Assembly: GCF_003469205.1 (NCBI RefSeq)
Contig: NZ_QSIN01000007.1
Span: 89,428-153,427, forward strand
Length of the DNA: 64,000 nt
Source: Collinsella sp. AM33-4BH
Lineage (GTDB): Bacteria > Actinomycetota > Coriobacteriia > Coriobacteriales > Coriobacteriaceae
Direction of reading: 5' to 3'
Shown: in pieces, positions 1 through 7,742 of the stretch
How the letters are laid out: the number at the start of each line of letters is the position of its first letter
Position numbering within the stretch: position 1 is the stretch's first letter
Program-made: the position numbers and the translations under genes
The notes under the pieces: model-generated
Told to the model about the DNA's origin: nothing
Seen by the model: the letters and a program-made list of their open reading frames with translations, nothing else
Databases searched by the model: none

Positions 1-163
1 CCTCGACGGCGCGACGCACCGTAATTCGGCTCACCTCGTACTGCTCGGCTAGCTCGAGCTCGGACGGAATACGCTCCTTGGGTGCATAAACACCTTTCTC
101 GATCGCATCCTTGATCTCGTCGTAAATCTGCTGGTAAAGCGGTGCATTTTTGGGTGCAGGCAT
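1..163 (-). CDS. GntR-family transcriptional regulator, N-terminal part (cut by window edge)
   Basis: The 54 visible codons read as a GntR winged-helix N-terminus: LYQQIYDEIKDAIEKG followed by the recognition-helix region EQYEVSRITVRRAV. The rest of the gene, including any effector domain, lies beyond position 1. The ATG at 163 has only a weak Shine-Dalgarno sequence (AAGAG). A TATAACGTCT element about 45 bases upstream recurs in front of the PTS operon at 6224 and, in related form, in front of the EamA transporter at 7532. I infer that this protein controls those genes and itself. Family assignment is firm. The ligand is unknown, but a sugar-phosphate-sensing UTRA domain would be usual in this setting. 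Confidence 0.85.
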   Translation of the reverse strand, partial: MPAPKNAPLYQQIYDEIKDAIEKGVYAPKERIPSELELAEQYEVSRITVRRAVE

Positions 164-196
164 ATCTAATCACTCTTATCGAAATATTGAAATAAC

Positions 197-217
197 TAAT
201 ACGTATATAACGTCTAG
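197..217. promoter_or_regulatory. candidate operator upstream of the partial GntR gene
   Basis: ACGTATATAACGTCTAG lies about 45 bases in front of the GntR start at 163. Read on the minus strand it is GACGTTATATACGT, close to GTCGTTATATACAT at 7531-7544 and sharing GACGTTATA with the site at 6222-6240. Overlap with TATA-like -10 sequence suggests repression. This is inferred from recurrence only. Confidence 0.45.
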
Positions 218-267
218 TTTCATGTTACCTCATAATGATAAAACGATACACCGCATACAGCAAATCC

Positions 268-1275
268 TTACCTGCCGTCGTCCTGTTGCAGGCTGTCCTG
301 ATCGATGAGGCGCGCCTGCCTGCTGGCCATGCGCGCGGGCTTGTCGGGATCGGGCACGGCCGTGGGCATGGGCTCGTCGACATGACCGCCCCACCAGCCG
401 CCCACAAAGTTGAGCGTATGGAACACATTGATCACGGCGCCGGGATCAATGTCGCACACCAGCTTGATAATGTCCTGGCTCTCGTAGGTCGAGACAACGG
501 CATGCAGCAGGTACATCTTCTCGCGGCTGTATCCGCCAATGACCTCGGCACAGCTAATGCCATGCTGAAAATGGTCAACATAGGCGGTCATGACCTCGTC
601 GGCCTTGCGCGTCGTGATCTGCAGCGTCACGCGATCGTAGCGACGATAGAAGCTGTCGATGGTCTTGGTCGAAATAAACTGGAACACGATGGAGTACGCC
701 GCGTTGTCCCAGCCAAACATAAAGCCAAAGATCGCCAGGATAAAGCAGTTGAAACCAAAGATAACGCCCCAGATGGTCTTGCCCGTGTGGTTGGAAACCC
801 ACAGCGCGATAAAGTCGGTGCCGCCGGTGGATGCGCCGGACTTAAGCGCGATGGCAGCGCCCAGACCCGAGACCACGCCACCAAAAATGATGAGCATGAT
901 CTTGTCGCCCAAAAACGGCGCGAAGTGAAAGACGTTGAGGAACAGCGACGAGAGCATGACCTGCATCATCGAGAAGATGACGAAGCGCTTGCTAATGCCG
1001 CTCCAGCACAGGAGCGCCACGGGGATGTTGAGCGCGAGCATGCCGAGCGAGATGTCGATGTGAACGCCGCCCAGCGAGGTAACACGATCGAGCAGGACCG
1101 CGACGCCGGTGAGGCCGCTCGGAAGCAGGTCGGCGGGTTGAATGAACGCCTGGATCAGGAATGTCTGGAGAACGGCGGAAATTGTGACCGCCACGGCGGT
1201 GATGGCGCGGCGGACGATGGTGAGGCGGCCGAGCACGAGCACGCGGTCCGTGAGCTGGTCGATGGCGTTCGCCAC
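268..1275 (-). CDS. YitT family membrane protein (DUF161 + DUF2179)
   Basis: A protein of 335 residues. The first ~210 contain five or six hydrophobic segments typical of the YitT/DUF161 family, with the small-residue-rich GASTGGTDFIAL loop. The C-terminal ~90 residues form the soluble DUF2179 domain (RRYDRVTLQITTRKADEV onward), which has a PII-like fold in characterised structures. The start is GTG at 1275, five bases after AAGGGAG. The molecular function of the family is not established; some members affect amino-acid or antibiotic export. The gene stands alone between the GntR gene and a HAD phosphatase. The last ~30 residues are charged and probably disordered. Confidence 0.85.
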   Translation of the reverse strand: MANAIDQLTDRVLVLGRLTIVRRAITAVAVTISAVLQTFLIQAFIQPADLLPSGLTGVAVLLDRVTSLGGVHIDISLGMLALNIPVALLCWSGISKRFVIFSMMQVMLSSLFLNVFHFAPFLGDKIMLIIFGGVVSGLGAAIALKSGASTGGTDFIALWVSNHTGKTIWGVIFGFNCFILAIFGFMFGWDNAAYSIVFQFISTKTIDSFYRRYDRVTLQITTRKADEVMTAYVDHFQHGISCAEVIGGYSREKMYLLHAVVSTYESQDIIKLVCDIDPGAVINVFHTLNFVGGWWGGHVDEPMPTAVPDPDKPARMASRQARLIDQDSLQQDDGR

Positions 1276-1628
1276 GTAGGCTCCCTTCGAAGGCAGATGT
1301 AGTTGTGGGGCATGTCGGCGATTGTAACATGGAGCGACAGAGGGCGCCTCAATTCACCCTCTCTCGACAACCAAAACGAGCCAGCATCTCCCCAACCAAA
1401 GAGCCCAAAATCTAAGTGAGTAGACTATTCGCGACCTGTCGAGCACACCCAAAACAGCCACCTCTGTGACCTGCAGTTTTACTAAGGCAGATTCGCTTTG
1501 TGCTCTGCCTGAGCCGAAAAGTCTACTCACTTAGTCCGAGTCGGAGCCAAACGGATCAAATCGAAGCCAAAATGAGCCGATCTGCCGCAAAAGACGCGTG
1601 AAACGATACTTCTCGTAGCGAATTGACG
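1276..1628. repeat. intergenic region with a nested inverted repeat (arms 1412-1430 and 1516-1534)
   Basis: No convincing gene lies in these 353 bases. CTAAGTGAGTAGACT at 1412-1426 is exactly complementary to 1520-1534, and the match extends to 19 bases with one mismatch. Inside the pair, AGGCAGA and TCTGCCT can form a second stem. The whole would fold as a branched hairpin of about 123 bases. It could be a dispersed repeat, a MITE-like element or a structured RNA; nothing visible decides between these. Confidence 0.75.
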
Positions 1629-2258
1629 CTATAAAGCGGTCAGAATGTCGGCGAGGCTATCGATGATGGCATCAGCGGCGGACTGATCCAGGTTGACGCC
1701 CTCGTGCGGGCGCAGCGCCAGGACGCGGGCGCCGGAGCGCTTGCCGGCCTCGATACCCAAAGGCGAGTCCTCGATAACCAGGCACTCGGCAGGCTCCATA
1801 CCCAGCGCCTCCATGGCACGCAGGTAGATCTCGGGGTCGGGCTTAAACGCACTGCACTCGTGACCGCTGATGGTGTAATCCAGCACATCGGCGATACCGG
1901 CGATCTCCACCAGCTCGTCAATCAACTCACGATACGACGAGCTCGCGATGGCACACTTCACGCCGCGCTCGTGCAGCTCGCGCATCACCGGCTCCGTCTG
2001 CTCGTTGAGCAGCTCGGCATACGGAACGGGGTGGTCCGGGCTGTAGACCTGCTTGTACTCCACGCGCAGACGCTCGCGCAGCTCAATATCGTCGGGCACC
2101 AGCGCCTCCCAAATGGCAGGCTCGTTAGACCCCGAAAGATCGGGGATCTCGTCAAAGTGGAACCCCTTCTCCTCCATAAACGCCACGCGGCGACGGTTAT
2201 AGAACCACTCGGTATCGACCAGCACGCCGTCCATATCAAACAGCACTGCCTTGATCAT
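1629..2258 (-). CDS. HAD-superfamily phosphatase (beta-phosphoglucomutase-like subfamily)
   Basis: A 209-residue HAD hydrolase. Motif I is DMDGVL at residues 8-13 with the nucleophile and acid Asp pair, motif II is the Ser of IASSSY, motif III is the Lys of FKPDPEIY, and motif IV is the acidic pair of VIEDSPLG. The cap is the four-helix type found in sugar-phosphate phosphatases and phosphoglucomutases. I chose ATG at 2258 because GGGAGGAG sits six bases ahead of it; the ATG two codons earlier is too close to that site, and an upstream extension reads as low-complexity noncoding sequence. It lies just downstream of the deglycase gene, so a role in sugar-phosphate clearance is plausible. Substrate unknown. 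Confidence 0.88.
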   Translation of the reverse strand: MIKAVLFDMDGVLVDTEWFYNRRRVAFMEEKGFHFDEIPDLSGSNEPAIWEALVPDDIELRERLRVEYKQVYSPDHPVPYAELLNEQTEPVMRELHERGVKCAIASSSYRELIDELVEIAGIADVLDYTISGHECSAFKPDPEIYLRAMEALGMEPAECLVIEDSPLGIEAGKRSGARVLALRPHEGVNLDQSAADAIIDSLADILTAL

Positions 2259-2352
2259 ACGCATCTCCTCCCACCTGCCAAAAAGGGACAGGTTTATTTT
2301 GGTAGGTTTTATCTGGGGTTTTGCGGCGCGACGGGCGCGCCCTCCCCAGAGC

Positions 2353-2385
2353 AAAAAAGGGGACGGGGCGCAAACCCCATCCCCT
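2353..2385 (-). terminator. rho-independent terminator of the deglycase gene
   Basis: On the minus strand GGGGATGGGG and CCCCGTCCCC form a stem around a short TTTGCG loop, followed by six T. It lies 33 bases past the stop of the SIS-domain gene at 2419 and separates it from the HAD gene. Confidence 0.85.
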
Positions 2386-2418
2386 CTCAATCAACCCGTA
2401 AGGTCTACTTACTTGTGA

Positions 2419-3402
2419 TTAGTAGGAAAGCTTCCACATGTAGCGACGCATGGTCAGCGGGTGCTGACGGGCCTCGGCGATCTGGTTGCCGTACTCGCGC
2501 ATAACGGCGAGGTGCAGCAGCGGGTTGAAGTAGGTGACGACGCTCGCGGGCACGGCGTCGGCCAGGCCGTAGTCCTTGGAGTCGATCAGAGCGACCTTGG
2601 CGCCCATGCGCTTAAGGAAGGTGAGGGCGCGGGCGTCCATCGGACGGGTGGCACCATCGGACATGAAGAAGACGTAGGGCTTACCCTCGGTGGAAACCTC
2701 GAACGGGCCGTGGAAGTACTCGCCGGTGTTGTAGGCGGCGGCGTCGATCCACTGCATCTCGGTGAACAGGAAGGCGGCGTGAGAATAAGCCATCTTCTCG
2801 GAGGCACCGGAGGCCATGAAGTAGATCATCTCGTCGTCCTTGAAGTCCTGGGCGAACTGCTTGGCGAGGCCCTTGGCGGACTGAGCGGCGTTCTCGCAGA
2901 GCTCGAAGACGTTGGTGAGGCCGGTGATCATGTCCTCGTAGTGGTCATAACCCTCGGTCTGCTGAAGGATCTCGACAGCAAGAGCGATGGCGTAGCCGGG
3001 CTTCTCGCACTTGGCAGCGTAGTTAGCGTGGAAGCCGTGAACGATGACGTGGTCGGCGTCGACGGTCAGAGCGGAGCCAGCCTTGTTGGTGAGGGAGACG
3101 ACCGGGCAGTTGTGCTTCTTGGCGGTCTTGTTGGCCTCGACGGTCTCGGGCGTGGAGCCACCCAGGGAGCAGGTGATCACGAAGGTGTGCTCGTTGACCC
3201 AGGAAGGCGTGTCGTAGTTGAACTCGTTAGCGGTGAAGATCTGAACGTTCAGCTTGTCCGTGTTGTTGGCCAGGAAGTACTTGGCGGGGTAAAGGTCGGA
3301 CATGGAAGCACCGCAGCCGACGAAAGCGACGCTGTGGATCTCGTGGTTGGACAGGACGTCAGCGACGATCTGCTTAGGGAGGTTAAGGTCGATCTCGTAC
3401 AT
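2419..3402 (-). CDS. SIS-domain Amadori-product deglycase (FrlB/GfrF-like), paralogue 1
   Basis: A protein of 327 residues with two SIS (sugar isomerase) domains. Features include the phosphosugar loop GCGASMSD near the N-terminus, the SxxGxTxET-type loop SLGGSTPETVEA, and the family signature GEYFHGPFE. The C-terminus MRRYMWKLSY is shared with the paralogue at 7743. Known FrlB and GfrE/GfrF proteins hydrolyse 6-phosphorylated fructoselysine or glucoselysine to a hexose phosphate and lysine. Co-localisation with a mannose-family PTS and a second deglycase gives the gfr arrangement. I prefer ATG at 3402 (nine bases after AGGA); an in-frame ATG at 3411 is nearly on top of the ribosome site. Which of the two deglycases takes which substrate cannot be told. 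Confidence 0.87.
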   Translation of the reverse strand: MYEIDLNLPKQIVADVLSNHEIHSVAFVGCGASMSDLYPAKYFLANNTDKLNVQIFTANEFNYDTPSWVNEHTFVITCSLGGSTPETVEANKTAKKHNCPVVSLTNKAGSALTVDADHVIVHGFHANYAAKCEKPGYAIALAVEILQQTEGYDHYEDMITGLTNVFELCENAAQSAKGLAKQFAQDFKDDEMIYFMASGASEKMAYSHAAFLFTEMQWIDAAAYNTGEYFHGPFEVSTEGKPYVFFMSDGATRPMDARALTFLKRMGAKVALIDSKDYGLADAVPASVVTYFNPLLHLAVMREYGNQIAEARQHPLTMRRYMWKLSY

Positions 3403-3493
3403 CTGACACATTCCTTTCGATTTGTTGCGGCGTCACATTGCCGGACGCTCGCAGGGTTACCGTAGTTAGGACCGAGTCGCCGGCCCGTTGAGG

Positions 3494-3568
3494 ATGTGAC
3501 AAAGGGACTATCCCTTTGTCACATGTTAGGGATGGAAGCCTGCCTGGGGTATGGGATGCCAGGCAGGC
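3494..3568 (-). promoter_or_regulatory. two intercistronic hairpins between EIID and the deglycase
   Basis: The 191 bases between EIID and the deglycase hold two strong stems. One is at 3494-3524 (ATGTGACAAAGGGA with its complement); the other is at 3538-3568 (GCCTGCCTGG with CCAGGCAGGC). Neither is followed by a T-run in either direction, so they are not standard terminators. They could stabilise the deglycase mRNA or mark a processing site. The first belongs to the GGGAC-type repeat sequences seen elsewhere in the window. Confidence 0.5.
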
Positions 3569-3593
3569 CCCCGGGGGAAGCGCTGGGTCGCGA

Positions 3594-4427
3594 CTAGGCC
3601 AGGATGCCGGCCGCGGAGAGGGCGATGCCGCCCACGATGGCGATCACGAGAAGCCAACCGGTGTTGACGTTCTTCTTGATGAGCCAGTACATAAGGCCGG
3701 TGAGGCCAAGGGAGATCATCTGGGGCATCATGCTGTCCAGGATGTCCTGGATAACGACGGTGCCGTCAGCGAACTGCAGCGGGGTGGTGGCGCCGATCAG
3801 CGTGGCGATCATGCCGCCCACGGACATAAGACCCACGATGCCGCAGACATACATGAGCTTCTCCATGAGGTCGCCGCCCTGAAGCTTGCTCAGGTACTCG
3901 TGGCCGCCCTGATAGCCCATCTTGGCTGCGAACCAAGTAATCAGCACGGAGGGGACGATGGAGATGAGAAGGGCCAGGATCGGGCCCATGATGGAGCCCT
4001 GCTGAGCCAGCTGAACGCCCAAGCCAAAGGCGATAACGCGGATGGTGCCCTGGAAGAAGGAGTCACCGATGCCGGAAAGCGGGCCCATAAGGGAGGTCTT
4101 GACCGCGTTAATCGAATCGGGGTTGAAATTCTCGGGATCCTTGGCGTACTCCTCCTCCATGGAGGCGGCGAGGCCCAGGATGAAAGCGCTCGTCTGCGGG
4201 GTGCAGTTGTAGAACGCCATGTGACGGTGGTAAGCCTCTTTCTTAGCAGCAAGCTGCTTGGGGTCGGACTCGTCCGGATAGAGGCGATCGAGCGTGGGAA
4301 CCATACCGTAGAGGAAGCCCATGTTCATCTGACGCTCGTAGTTCCAAGAGGCCTGGATGGCCCAGGAGCGCCAGAAGAACTGGCTGACCTTCTTGTTCAG
4401 GGACACGTCCTTGGTTGCGGTTGCCAT
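3594..4427 (-). CDS. PTS mannose-family EIID component
   Basis: A 277-residue EIID protein, a membrane partner of EIIC in mannose/fructose/sorbose-family permeases. Typical sequence includes FFWRSWAIQASWNYERQMNMGF near the N-terminus (read in two parts), the GPLSGIGDSFFQGT loop in the middle and a hydrophobic C-terminal hairpin. The start is ATG at 4427 with AAGGAGGAAC just before it; reading further upstream gives low-complexity sequence. It is separated from EIIC by 13 bases, so the two are co-transcribed and probably co-translated. With EIIC it forms the sugar channel, here probably for fructoselysine or glucoselysine given the flanking deglycases. Confidence 0.93.
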   Translation of the reverse strand: MATATKDVSLNKKVSQFFWRSWAIQASWNYERQMNMGFLYGMVPTLDRLYPDESDPKQLAAKKEAYHRHMAFYNCTPQTSAFILGLAASMEEEYAKDPENFNPDSINAVKTSLMGPLSGIGDSFFQGTIRVIAFGLGVQLAQQGSIMGPILALLISIVPSVLITWFAAKMGYQGGHEYLSKLQGGDLMEKLMYVCGIVGLMSVGGMIATLIGATTPLQFADGTVVIQDILDSMMPQMISLGLTGLMYWLIKKNVNTGWLLVIAIVGGIALSAAGILA

Positions 4428-4440
4428 AGTGTGTTCCTCC

Positions 4441-5235
4441 TTAGTCTTCGTCGTCTTCGAGCGGATCGTAGTCGGAATCGACACCGGCGGCTGCATGGGA
4501 ACCGTTGAACTTGAAGCCCATGAAGACGACAGCCAGGCACACACCGATCAGAGCGACCGCGATGACGGACAGGTTGAGGTAAGCGGCGAGCAGGAAACCG
4601 ATGAACAGGAACGGAGTCATACCCTTCTTGATCATCATGGTGAGCAGCAGGGCCAAGCCGTAGGCGGTCATGATCTTGGTCGAAACGTTAAGACCAGTGG
4701 ACAGCCACTCGGGAACCATGTTGACGATGGCCTGAACCAGGTCGGTACCGACAAAGACGGCGAGGAAGATCGGCAGGAAGTACATGACGGCGTACAGACC
4801 GGAGCCGGCGCAGATGTGCATGCGATAGGCGGTCTTGAACTTTCCGTTATCGATCGCGCTATCTGCCACATGGGTGAGGGCGGCGATGATGGAACGGAAC
4901 ACGATGCCGAGGAGCTGACCCAGGACGGCGACCGGGATGGCGATCGTCATGGCGGTCTCGGCGGAAGCATCGGTCAGGCACGCAAAGGCAGCGGCCACGA
5001 TGCCGCCCAGGACCATATCGGGCGGAACGGCGGCGCCGACCTGCACCAGGCCCATGGACACGAGCTCGACGGCGGCACCGACGGCAAGGCCGGTGGGCAC
5101 ATCGCCCAGCAGCAGACCGACGAGCGTAGCGCCAACGAGGGGCTGCTCGAAGTTAAGACGGCCGAGCAGGCGGGAGTCCCACATGCAGAACACGCCGACG
5201 AGGCCGACGAGCACCGCACTGATGAACGTATTCAT
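4441..5235 (-). CDS. PTS mannose-family EIIC component
   Basis: A 264-residue polytopic protein of the EII-Sor family. The N-terminus MNTFISAVLVGLVGVF and the segment TGLAVGAAVELVSMGL are typical, as is the FRSIIAALTHVADSAIDNG region. Eight or so hydrophobic segments can be seen, ending in an acidic tail (PLEDDED). The ATG at 5235 follows AAGGAG by six bases. It lies between the EIIAB fusion (36-base gap) and EIID (13-base gap) and forms the translocation pathway with EIID. Confidence 0.93.
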   Translation of the reverse strand: MNTFISAVLVGLVGVFCMWDSRLLGRLNFEQPLVGATLVGLLLGDVPTGLAVGAAVELVSMGLVQVGAAVPPDMVLGGIVAAAFACLTDASAETAMTIAIPVAVLGQLLGIVFRSIIAALTHVADSAIDNGKFKTAYRMHICAGSGLYAVMYFLPIFLAVFVGTDLVQAIVNMVPEWLSTGLNVSTKIMTAYGLALLLTMMIKKGMTPFLFIGFLLAAYLNLSVIAVALIGVCLAVVFMGFKFNGSHAAAGVDSDYDPLEDDED

Positions 5236-5271
5236 ACCCTTCTCCTTTCAGTCAGGCAAAAGCCTGGTTGA

Positions 5272-6195
5272 TTACAGCTTGGCGTCGATGTCGACGCTCT
5301 GATACGTAGGGGTCTGCTGGACATAGAGCTTAATGCCCATGTCGAGCAGCTGGTTGACGTCGGCCTTCTGGGTGGCGTCGAAGAAGACGGAGCTGTCCTT
5401 GCCGCCGACCTGTTCGGCACCGTCGTGGTTGGCGGTGGCGCCCAGGTTGATGGCGTCGAGCTTGTAGCCCTGGCAGAACTGCAGCATCTCGGCAGTGTTG
5501 CCAAAGACGAACATGACGCGCTCGCCGAGGGTGTTGAGCTTGTCCATCTTGGCGAGGGCACGCTCGACGGTGAAGACGTTCAGGCGCACGCCCTGGGGCT
5601 TGGCCAGCTTAAGAGCGCCCTTCTTGATGTCATCGTTGGCGGCAGCGTTGTCGACGACGATGATGCGCTCGGCCTGAACCTTGGTGGTCCAGGTAAAGAC
5701 GACCTGGCCGTGCAGCAGACGGTAGTCAAGACGTGCGAGGACGATCTTGGCGGGACCGGAGCTGTGACGGGACGCCTTGGCCTTCTTGGCGGGAGCCGCG
5801 GCGACCTCGACCGGTGCGTTGGGGTTGGTCAGACCGGTGCGGGCCTCGTTGATGAGGGCCGCGAGCTCGGCACCCTTGACGGGGGCGGGGCTCATAGCGA
5901 GCGTCAGTGCCAGCGGAATGTTGAAACCGCTGACAACCGTGAACTTCGTGCCGTTCTTGGAAAGCTCGACCATGCTGTTGTTGACCGAGCTGCCGAGCAT
6001 ATCGGTCAGCACATAGACGGTGTCGTCCGCGTTGAACGTGGCGATCATGGCGTCCACCTTGTTGGTGATGGGCTCCTTGTCGTCACGAGCAAGCGACACG
6101 ACGTGGACGTTCGACACGTCGCCGAGAACCATCTCGAGCGTGTCTTTGGCGCCTGCGGCCAGGCCGCCATGAGATGCGAGAATGATCTGATTCAT
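5272..6195 (-). CDS. PTS mannose-family EIIA-EIIB fusion protein
   Basis: A 307-residue soluble fusion. Residues 1-125 are the EIIA domain with the phospho-His at His9 (ASHGG). An Ala/Pro/Lys linker spans about 126-148. The EIIB domain follows, with its active His162 in RLLHGQV. Phosphate passes from HPr to EIIA, then EIIB, then to the sugar entering through EIIC-EIID. The start at 6195 follows AAGGAGGAGG. It is the first gene of the PTS operon, and its upstream region carries a perfect TATAAT and a repeated operator motif. The residue before the core EIIB signature is Tyr (RLDYRLLHGQ), where the commonest form has Asp. Confidence 0.94.
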   Translation of the reverse strand: MNQIILASHGGLAAGAKDTLEMVLGDVSNVHVVSLARDDKEPITNKVDAMIATFNADDTVYVLTDMLGSSVNNSMVELSKNGTKFTVVSGFNIPLALTLAMSPAPVKGAELAALINEARTGLTNPNAPVEVAAAPAKKAKASRHSSGPAKIVLARLDYRLLHGQVVFTWTTKVQAERIIVVDNAAANDDIKKGALKLAKPQGVRLNVFTVERALAKMDKLNTLGERVMFVFGNTAEMLQFCQGYKLDAINLGATANHDGAEQVGGKDSSVFFDATQKADVNQLLDMGIKLYVQQTPTYQSVDIDAKL

Positions 6196-6216
6196 CTTGC
6201 CTCCTCCTTTTCGTTA

Positions 6217-6240
6217 TGGTCATTATAACGTCTTATACGT
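6217..6240 (-). promoter_or_regulatory. promoter -10 and candidate GntR operator of the PTS operon
   Basis: On the minus strand ACGTATAAGACGTTATA runs directly into a perfect TATAAT about 30 bases in front of the EIIAB start. GACGTTATA is repeated upstream of the partial GntR gene, and GTCGTTATA upstream of the EamA gene. No good -35 box is visible. A bound regulator would cover the -10 element, suggesting repression. Confidence 0.55.
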
Positions 6241-6266
6241 TGCTTATTTTGCTAATTAGTATATAA

Positions 6267-6300
6267 ACCGTTCGCGGGTGAAAAACGACCGTTGGCGGGT
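6267..6300. promoter_or_regulatory. direct repeat ACCGTT-N-GCGGGT upstream of the PTS operon
   Basis: ACCGTTCGCGGGT at 6267-6279 and ACCGTTGGCGGGT at 6288-6300 are direct repeats 21 bases apart. GCGGGTGAAAAACGACCGTT inside this block (6274-6293) recurs, less one base, upstream of carbamate kinase at 47344-47362. It is a candidate site for a shared activator or global regulator. Confidence 0.45.
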
Positions 6301-6399
6301 TTAACGCAATCGAAACGATGGTCTTGGGTAGGTCGGCGCTGGCTAGGCACCGCCCGGCCAAACGCCGGGCGCTACCTGCTCAAACACTCCGCCAATCCC

Positions 6400-7482
6400 C
6401 TATCGCACGAAGTACCAGGGGCTTTCCTGCACGGTGGGCTCCAGCGTAATGCCCGTGCGCTCGCGGAACAGATCCATGTCCTGCGATTTCTCCGTCCACC
6501 ACGCGTTGGGCTTAAAGGTCATGCTCTCAATGACATGGCCGACAAACACACTGTTGCGCAGCTTGGAAAAGTCGGTGTTCATGATCACGATGGACGCGAG
6601 CACCAAAACGATGCCCAGAACCTTGATCGCACCGGCGGGCTCGGCGTAGACACCAATGCCCAGCAGCACGGTGACGACCGTCTCGAATGACATTACGACG
6701 GGAACTTTCGACGTCTCGAGCCCCATGGACAGACCCTGCATATATAAGACATAGGCCACGGCTGTGGGGATGAGTCCAAAGCCAAGGAACAGCAGCAGCA
6801 GCTGTGGCGACATTGCCGCGGCGACATCTGGCCACGGAGCCGCGATAGCCGCCATAACCGCACCGCCAAAAACAAGGCCCCAAAACGTGACAGCCAGCGG
6901 GTGGACCGTCTTGGTTGCTATCCGGCTAAACACCGCGAGCGACGCGCCACAAAAGCCCGCAATCACGCCCGACGTGACGCCCCAAACCGAAAAATGAAAA
7001 CCGGAAAGGTCGCCATCGGTCACTGCAAGTACACAGCCACCGATGTTAAAAGCGATGGCAACGAGCTTGTTGGGAGTCACATCCTCGCGATAAAGTACGC
7101 GACCGAGCATGACGCCAAACACCGGCGAGGTGTAAAGCAGCACCGAGGCCGTGGACATGCCCACCTCGCCCATGCACTCGTAATAAAGCGTGTTAGCGGT
7201 GGCGAGGCCGATAATGCCAAGAAGCGCACAAGGAACAAGCTCTTTAGGACTTGCCTTGAACAGTGCCAGGGGACCCGATGCCTTTCCCTCACGAGCACCT
7301 CCCTGGCAACCCATGAATGCCAAGACCGGAGCCATTAAGACGGCACCCGACAACAAGCGAAAGGCAGCCATACTCTGGGACGTAACGCCCATGGCCGAGA
7401 TGCCGTTTACAAAGATTCCGATGCTGCCCCACATAAGCGCGGCGATCAGCACCAGCACATAGCCCAGATTGCTTTTCTTCAA
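6400..7482 (-). CDS. EamA/DMT-family transporter
   Basis: A protein with ten predicted membrane segments in two EamA repeats: LVLIAALMWGSIGIFV begins the first and VWGVTSGVIAGFCGASLAVF the second. I place the start at TTG 7482, five bases after GAGGAGG; a GTG at 7518 in frame would add twelve residues but has no ribosome site and adjoins the operator. Unusually, about 48 residues follow the last membrane helix (from FVGHVIESM to the C-terminus), rich in Trp and charge. It lies between the PTS operon and the second deglycase and shares their operator motif, so it may move a product or co-substrate such as lysine. The substrate is a guess. Confidence 0.86.
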   Translation of the reverse strand: MKKSNLGYVLVLIAALMWGSIGIFVNGISAMGVTSQSMAAFRLLSGAVLMAPVLAFMGCQGGAREGKASGPLALFKASPKELVPCALLGIIGLATANTLYYECMGEVGMSTASVLLYTSPVFGVMLGRVLYREDVTPNKLVAIAFNIGGCVLAVTDGDLSGFHFSVWGVTSGVIAGFCGASLAVFSRIATKTVHPLAVTFWGLVFGGAVMAAIAAPWPDVAAAMSPQLLLLFLGFGLIPTAVAYVLYMQGLSMGLETSKVPVVMSFETVVTVLLGIGVYAEPAGAIKVLGIVLVLASIVIMNTDFSKLRNSVFVGHVIESMTFKPNAWWTEKSQDMDLFRERTGITLEPTVQESPWYFVR

Positions 7483-7521
7483 CGCAGCCTCCTCGGTATT
7501 GTTTCCAATATGTTTCACACT

Positions 7522-7550
7522 ACGTTATAGTCGTTATATACATTTTTCAA
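7522..7550 (-). promoter_or_regulatory. candidate promoter and operator of the EamA transporter
   Basis: ACGTTATAGTCGTTATATA holds two CGTTATA units nine bases apart, the same core as the sites at 206 and 6224. On the minus strand a TTGAAA -35-like box (7545-7550) precedes TATAAC (7524-7529) with a short 15-base spacer. This supports joint control of the transporter with the PTS genes. Confidence 0.45.
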
Positions 7551-7595
7551 GGCACAAATCGGCGAACGGGAAATCTCTCGACACAAGGAGTGTCC

Positions 7596-7706
7596 CCAAC
7601 TGCCGGCAGAAAGGGAACGTCCCCAAGTGCCGCTCTAGCAGTTGCAGTGAAATAGTTCTCAAACAGAGGCTTCACGCCCCCAAACAGGAACTATTCCACC
7701 GCAACT
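7596..7706. repeat. GTCCCC-type dispersed repeat and imperfect long stem-loop
   Basis: GTCCCCAACTGCCGGCAG at 7592-7609 and AACGTCCCCAAGTGCCG belong to a family also seen at 40130-40165, 46085-46120, 53467-53519 and 60218-60267. Just beyond, 7640-7658 and 7688-7706 pair over 19 bases with two mismatches (AGTTGCAGTGAAATAGTTC). No gene lies here. Confidence 0.65.
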
Positions 7707-7742
7707 CATGAGGGGTATTGGGCTGTTAGGCCGCTCTATCCC

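Noticed and set aside
3494-3568. Hairpins upstream of deglycase 1 as a terminator or riboswitch
   Set aside because: No T-run follows and no known riboswitch core is recognisable; they are recorded only as intercistronic stems.
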